Assembly: GCA_017991555.1 (NCBI GenBank) | Contig: JAGOQM010000007.1 | Coordinates: 124,001-188,000, forward strand | Direction: 5' to 3' | Length of the DNA stretch: 64,000 nt | From: Neisseriaceae bacterium | GTDB lineage: Bacteria > Pseudomonadota > Gammaproteobacteria > Burkholderiales > Neisseriaceae | Part shown: one piece after another, positions 60,890-64,000 of the stretch | Numbering within the stretch: position 1 is the first letter of the stretch | How the letters are laid out: every line of letters begins with the position of its first letter | Notes under the pieces: generated by a model | The model's database searches: none | Seen by the model: only the letters and a program-made list of their open reading frames with translations | What the model was told of the DNA's origin: nothing | Translations under genes and position numbers: made by a program

Positions 60890-63175
60890 ATGAACCACTT
60901 AAATGCTGGGGCCAGCGGTTGCCCATTTCATGCGGCAGCCACGCCCACAACGGCACAGGCCCGCGACTTTGATATGTTTGATGCCCCCTATCAGGCCAAT
61001 CCGGCCGAGTCACTGCGTTTTGCTCGCGAAGACGAACCCATTTTCTATGCGGAAAAAATGGGTTATTGGATCGTCAGTCGTTATGAAGACGTCAAGGCCA
61101 TTTTTCGCGACCCGATTACCTTTTCCCCCTGTAACGTCTTAGAGAAGCTTGCGCCGGCCACGCCCGAAGCCAGTGAAGTCTTGAAGTCTTACAACTACGC
61201 CATGAATCGTACCTTGGTAAACGAGGATGAGCCGGTGCACATGGCCAGAAGGCGTGCGCTCATGGCGGCGTTTGAACCGGCTAAGCTAGAGGTCAAGCGC
61301 GACATGGTGCGCCAAATGGTGGCCAAGCTGGTGGATGGATTTGTGCATAAAGGCCGTGCCAACCTGATGCACGAAATGCTGTGGGAGGTGCCCCTAGTGG
61401 TGGCGCTCCAATTCTTGGGCGTGCCGGACGATGACGTGGAAGAGTTGAAAAAATTCTCGGTGGCGCACACGGTCAATACCTGGGGCCGCCCGAGCGTGGC
61501 CGAGCAGGTGCATGTGGCCACCGGCGTGGGCCAGTTTTGGGATTATTCTGGCAAGGTGTTGCAAAAAATGCGTGATAACCCCAACGGTGAGGGTTGGATG
61601 TACGACATGATTGCGCAAAACCGCACCATGCCCGACATCGTCACCGACAACTATTTGCATTCCATGATGATGGCCATCATGGTGGCCGCACACGAAACCA
61701 CGTCGCTGGCGTCGGCCAATGCCATTAAAGAACTGCTGTCGCGCCCCAACTTATGGCGGCGCCTGAGCGAGCAGCCCGAGCTGATTCCTGCAGCAGTGGA
61801 AGAGTGTTTGCGCCATTCCGGCTCGGTGGTTGCCTGGCGCCGTCAGGCAACGGTCGACACCGAGGTGGGTGGCGTGGCCATTCCCGCCGGCGCCAAAATT
61901 TTCATCGTGTCGTCTTCTGCCAATCATGATGATCGCCAGTTTGAAAATCCAGACGAATTAGACATCTATCGCGACAATGCGGTAGAACACCTGACCTTTG
62001 GCTATGGCGCCCATCAATGCATGGGTAAAAACATTGGCCGCATGGAAATGTGCGTGTTTATCGAAGAGCTGAGCCGACGCTTGCCACAGCTGCGCTTGGC
62101 CGAACAAACCTTTACCTATTTACCCAACACCTCGTTTCGTGGCCCACAGGCGCTGTGGGTGGAGTGGGATGTGGCTGAAACCGTCGCCGATGCCCAGCCC
62201 ACGGTGTTCCCCGTGGGCGCGCCCGACACCAAAAACCTAACGCGTTCGGTGCTGGTGAGCGACACCTTTACCATGGCCGATAACGTGTTGGGCGTTCGCT
62301 TACGCGCCTTGGCGCCAGAAGGCTTGCCCAAATGGACCCCTGGCGCCCACGTAGAGCTGATGCTGCCAGACGGTGAAAGCCGTAAGTATTCTCTGTGCGG
62401 TTTGCCGCAAGAGGATGAGTATCTGTTGGCGATTCAGCGTGAGGCAGATGGGCGCGGTGGCTCTATTTGGCTGCACCAAAACCTACGGCCCGGCATGACG
62501 CTGGCGATTAAAGGCCCGAAAAACTTCTTTAAGCTGGATGAGGCCGCACCGCATCATCTATTGGTCGCAGGGGGCATTGGCATTACGCCGATCATCACCA
62601 TGGCCAATCAGCTGCGCGCCCAAAATAAGCCTTATCAGCTGGTGTATTGTGGCAGTGAACGGGCCCGTATGGCCTTTTATCAAGAAGCAGTGGCGCACGG
62701 ACACAGCGCCCAGATTTACATTGCCGAAGAAGGCTGTCGTGCTGATTTGGCCACGCTATTGGCGGCGCTGCCAGACCGTAGCCAAGTATGTGCCTGTGGT
62801 CCCGAACGCTTATTGGATGGGCTCAGTGAGCTATTGGCAGGGCAGACGCGTTTAAAACTCACGATCGAGCATTTTACCCCCGTCAATAATCTGCTCGACC
62901 CAGAGCGTGAAGAAGCCTTCACGGTCGAACTATTGGACAGCGGCCTAACCCTGACCGTCCCCAAAGACCAAACCCTATTGGCGGTGTTGCAGGCCAAGGG
63001 CGTGGACGTCGCCAGCGACTGTGGCGAAGGTTTATGTGGCAGCTGCGAAGTGAGCGTGGCCTCTGGCCAAGTAGACCATCGTGATCGCGTGCTTTCTGCG
63101 GCAGAAAGAAAGGAAGGGCGCTTAATGATGAGCTGTTGTTCTCGTGCCAAGGGCAGGATTACGCTGAACTTGTAA
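60890..63175 (+). CDS. Self-sufficient cytochrome P450 fused to phthalate-dioxygenase-type reductase (CYP116B-like)
   Basis: A 761-residue monooxygenase carrying its own electron chain. Residues 1 to about 415 are the P450: I-helix MVAAHETTSLASANAIKELL, K-helix ECLR, and haem ligand Cys377 in FGYGAHQCMGKN. A reductase follows: FMN site RKYSLCGL, NAD site LLVAGGIGITPIITMA and a C-terminal [2Fe-2S] ferredoxin with Cys711, Cys716, Cys719 and Cys749. Order and length match the CYP116B class (P450RhF). It follows an IclR regulator and precedes an aldehyde dehydrogenase gene, next to a homogentisate-type operon, which suggests hydroxylation or O-demethylation of an aromatic acid. Substrate unknown. 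Start ATG 60890 has a good AAGGAG site. Confidence 0.92.
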   Translation: MNHLNAGASGCPFHAAATPTTAQARDFDMFDAPYQANPAESLRFAREDEPIFYAEKMGYWIVSRYEDVKAIFRDPITFSPCNVLEKLAPATPEASEVLKSYNYAMNRTLVNEDEPVHMARRRALMAAFEPAKLEVKRDMVRQMVAKLVDGFVHKGRANLMHEMLWEVPLVVALQFLGVPDDDVEELKKFSVAHTVNTWGRPSVAEQVHVATGVGQFWDYSGKVLQKMRDNPNGEGWMYDMIAQNRTMPDIVTDNYLHSMMMAIMVAAHETTSLASANAIKELLSRPNLWRRLSEQPELIPAAVEECLRHSGSVVAWRRQATVDTEVGGVAIPAGAKIFIVSSSANHDDRQFENPDELDIYRDNAVEHLTFGYGAHQCMGKNIGRMEMCVFIEELSRRLPQLRLAEQTFTYLPNTSFRGPQALWVEWDVAETVADAQPTVFPVGAPDTKNLTRSVLVSDTFTMADNVLGVRLRALAPEGLPKWTPGAHVELMLPDGESRKYSLCGLPQEDEYLLAIQREADGRGGSIWLHQNLRPGMTLAIKGPKNFFKLDEAAPHHLLVAGGIGITPIITMANQLRAQNKPYQLVYCGSERARMAFYQEAVAHGHSAQIYIAEEGCRADLATLLAALPDRSQVCACGPERLLDGLSELLAGQTRLKLTIEHFTPVNNLLDPEREEAFTVELLDSGLTLTVPKDQTLLAVLQAKGVDVASDCGEGLCGSCEVSVASGQVDHRDRVLSAAERKEGRLMMSCCSRAKGRITLNL

Positions 63176-63528
63176 TGACCGTTACGGTTAGTGCGAGCCC
63201 GCAGTCGTTTCTTTCACGGCTGCGGGTTATTTTTTAGGTAAAGTGGGCCATATTGTGATCGCTACTCATTTTTTTATGGTTTGGTTTTTTAGATTTTTTA
63301 ATGGCTTTTAATGGTGTTTAGGCCTATTTTTTCTATTTATAAAGTGTTTTATTGTGTTTAATGGGATTGGTATAAAAAGCATCAATTAATTCACTTATGG
63401 CTATTTTAAGCTTTAATAAAAGCGTGAGGCTGCCGAGACAGAAGAAGGTGTGTTAGATTGTCAAAAGAAGGGTTTTATGCTTTTGGTATTTAGTGGGTTA
63501 ATACAACAGACATTTAGGAGTGGACAGA
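63176..63528. other. Intergenic region with terminator
   Basis: 353 bases. After the terminator at 63196-63235 the sequence is AT-rich and leads to the aldehyde dehydrogenase; I see no gene and no clear promoter boxes. Confidence 0.55.
63196..63235 (+). terminator. Intrinsic terminator of the P450 gene
   Basis: Stem GCCCGCAG (63197-63204)/CTGCGGGT (63220-63227) followed by TTATTTTTT, 20 bases after the stop. Confidence 0.85.
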
Positions 63529-64000
63529 ATGGGCATTTTTACAGAACAACCTCATTTATTCATTAACGGCCAAGCCACTGCCCCTGCAGATGGTTTTTTT
63601 GACGTGATTAATCCGGCGACCGGGGCCGTGTTTGCCCAAGCGCCGCAGGCCTCCTTAGGGCAGCTGGATGAAGCCGTGGCGGGCGCGCAAAAAGCGCTGC
63701 CGGCATGGGGCGCATTAAGCTACGCCGAGCGCGGGGCGGTATTACTGGACATTGCGGCCGCGATTGAGGCCAGAAGTGCCGAATTGGCCAAGCTCATTAC
63801 CTTAGAGCAAGGCAAGCCCTTGGCCGTGGCCGAAGGCGAGGTGCAGGGCACGTTGGCATGGATTCGCTATACTGCAGCGCAGGATTTACCGGTTGAAGTA
63901 TTGGAGGATTCACCCCATAAACGCATCGAACTACACCGTAAACCGATTGGCGTGGTCGGCTCGATCACGCCCTGGAACTGGCCGGTCATGATTGCGACCT
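63529..64000 (+). CDS. Aldehyde dehydrogenase (5' part, cut by window edge)
   Basis: The first 157 codons are present. The N-terminus (HLFINGQATAPADGFFDVIN, PATGAVFAQAP) and the cofactor segment GVVGSITPWNWPVMIAT are typical of NAD(P)-dependent aldehyde dehydrogenases; the catalytic Cys and Glu lie beyond the edge. Start ATG 63529 has AGGAG eight bases upstream. It is downstream of the P450 gene on the same strand but behind a terminator, so it may have its own promoter. It could oxidise an aldehyde made by the P450 (for example formaldehyde or an aryl aldehyde); substrate cannot be read here. Confidence 0.9.
   Translation, partial: MGIFTEQPHLFINGQATAPADGFFDVINPATGAVFAQAPQASLGQLDEAVAGAQKALPAWGALSYAERGAVLLDIAAAIEARSAELAKLITLEQGKPLAVAEGEVQGTLAWIRYTAAQDLPVEVLEDSPHKRIELHRKPIGVVGSITPWNWPVMIAT

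Noticed and set aside
1..64000. Neisseria-type DNA uptake sequences
   Set aside because: I looked for GCCGTCTGAA and related dialects, also within terminators, and found no clear repeated copy; a few loose GGTCTGAA or GGCCTGAA matches are within genes.
1..64000. CRISPR arrays, insertion sequences, prophage genes
   Set aside because: No regularly spaced repeats, transposase or phage structural genes are visible; the LexA-fold regulator alone is not evidence of a prophage.

Overview
The window looks like chromosomal DNA of a Neisseriaceae-like betaproteobacterium living with a host or on decaying organic matter. This is an inference from three things: the uvrC-pgsA-tRNA(Gly/Cys/Leu) block, an adhesin with an extended (ESPR-type) signal peptide, and the protein sequence of GuaB. 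Base composition is roughly balanced. I saw no transposase, CRISPR array or rRNA, and no canonical Neisseria DNA-uptake sequence.

Left part (1-19.3 kb): housekeeping genes (guaB 5' end, uvrC, pgsA, five tRNAs behind a consensus promoter) are followed by a surface and iron region. An AraC-type regulator is divergent from a trimeric autotransporter adhesin whose reading frame is broken at a run of eight G; a run of six or nine G would restore a complete protein, so this looks like a phase-variable gene in the OFF state. A TpgA-like lipoprotein and an XRE/LexA-fold regulator follow. Next come two related TonB-dependent receptors facing each other, one alone behind a Fur box and one with an STN domain behind a fecI-fecR signalling pair, also with a Fur box.

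Middle part (18.6-46.7 kb): a complete trans-4-hydroxyproline degradation operon (epimerase, FAD dehydrogenase, deaminase, semialdehyde dehydrogenase, symporter) with a divergent AraC regulator. Then a 3-phenylpropionate/cinnamate locus that mixes E. coli hca and mhp genes: hcaR, hcaEFCB-mhpB-hcaD on one strand, mhpDFE on the other, and mhpC apart. Together they convert the substrate through ring dihydroxylation, meta-cleavage and hydrolysis to pyruvate and acetyl-CoA. A CurA-like reductase with a TetR regulator, and a siderophore-uptake module (TetR, TonB receptor, two ABC half-transporters, MFS protein) resembling fyuA-ybtPQX without biosynthesis genes, complete this part.

Right part (46.7-64 kb): a 7.8-kb catabolic module (XRE-cupin regulator, Na+/solute symporter, FAD oxidase, Fe-S flavoprotein of the dienoyl-CoA reductase/amine dehydrogenase type, AruI-like ThDP decarboxylase) lies between two nearly identical terminator sequences; its substrate is unknown. 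It is followed by a homogentisate-type lower pathway operon (fumarylacetoacetase, maleylacetoacetate isomerase, VOC protein, aromatic-acid transporter) without the usual homogentisate dioxygenase, two IclR regulators, a self-sufficient P450-reductase fusion and the start of an aldehyde dehydrogenase.
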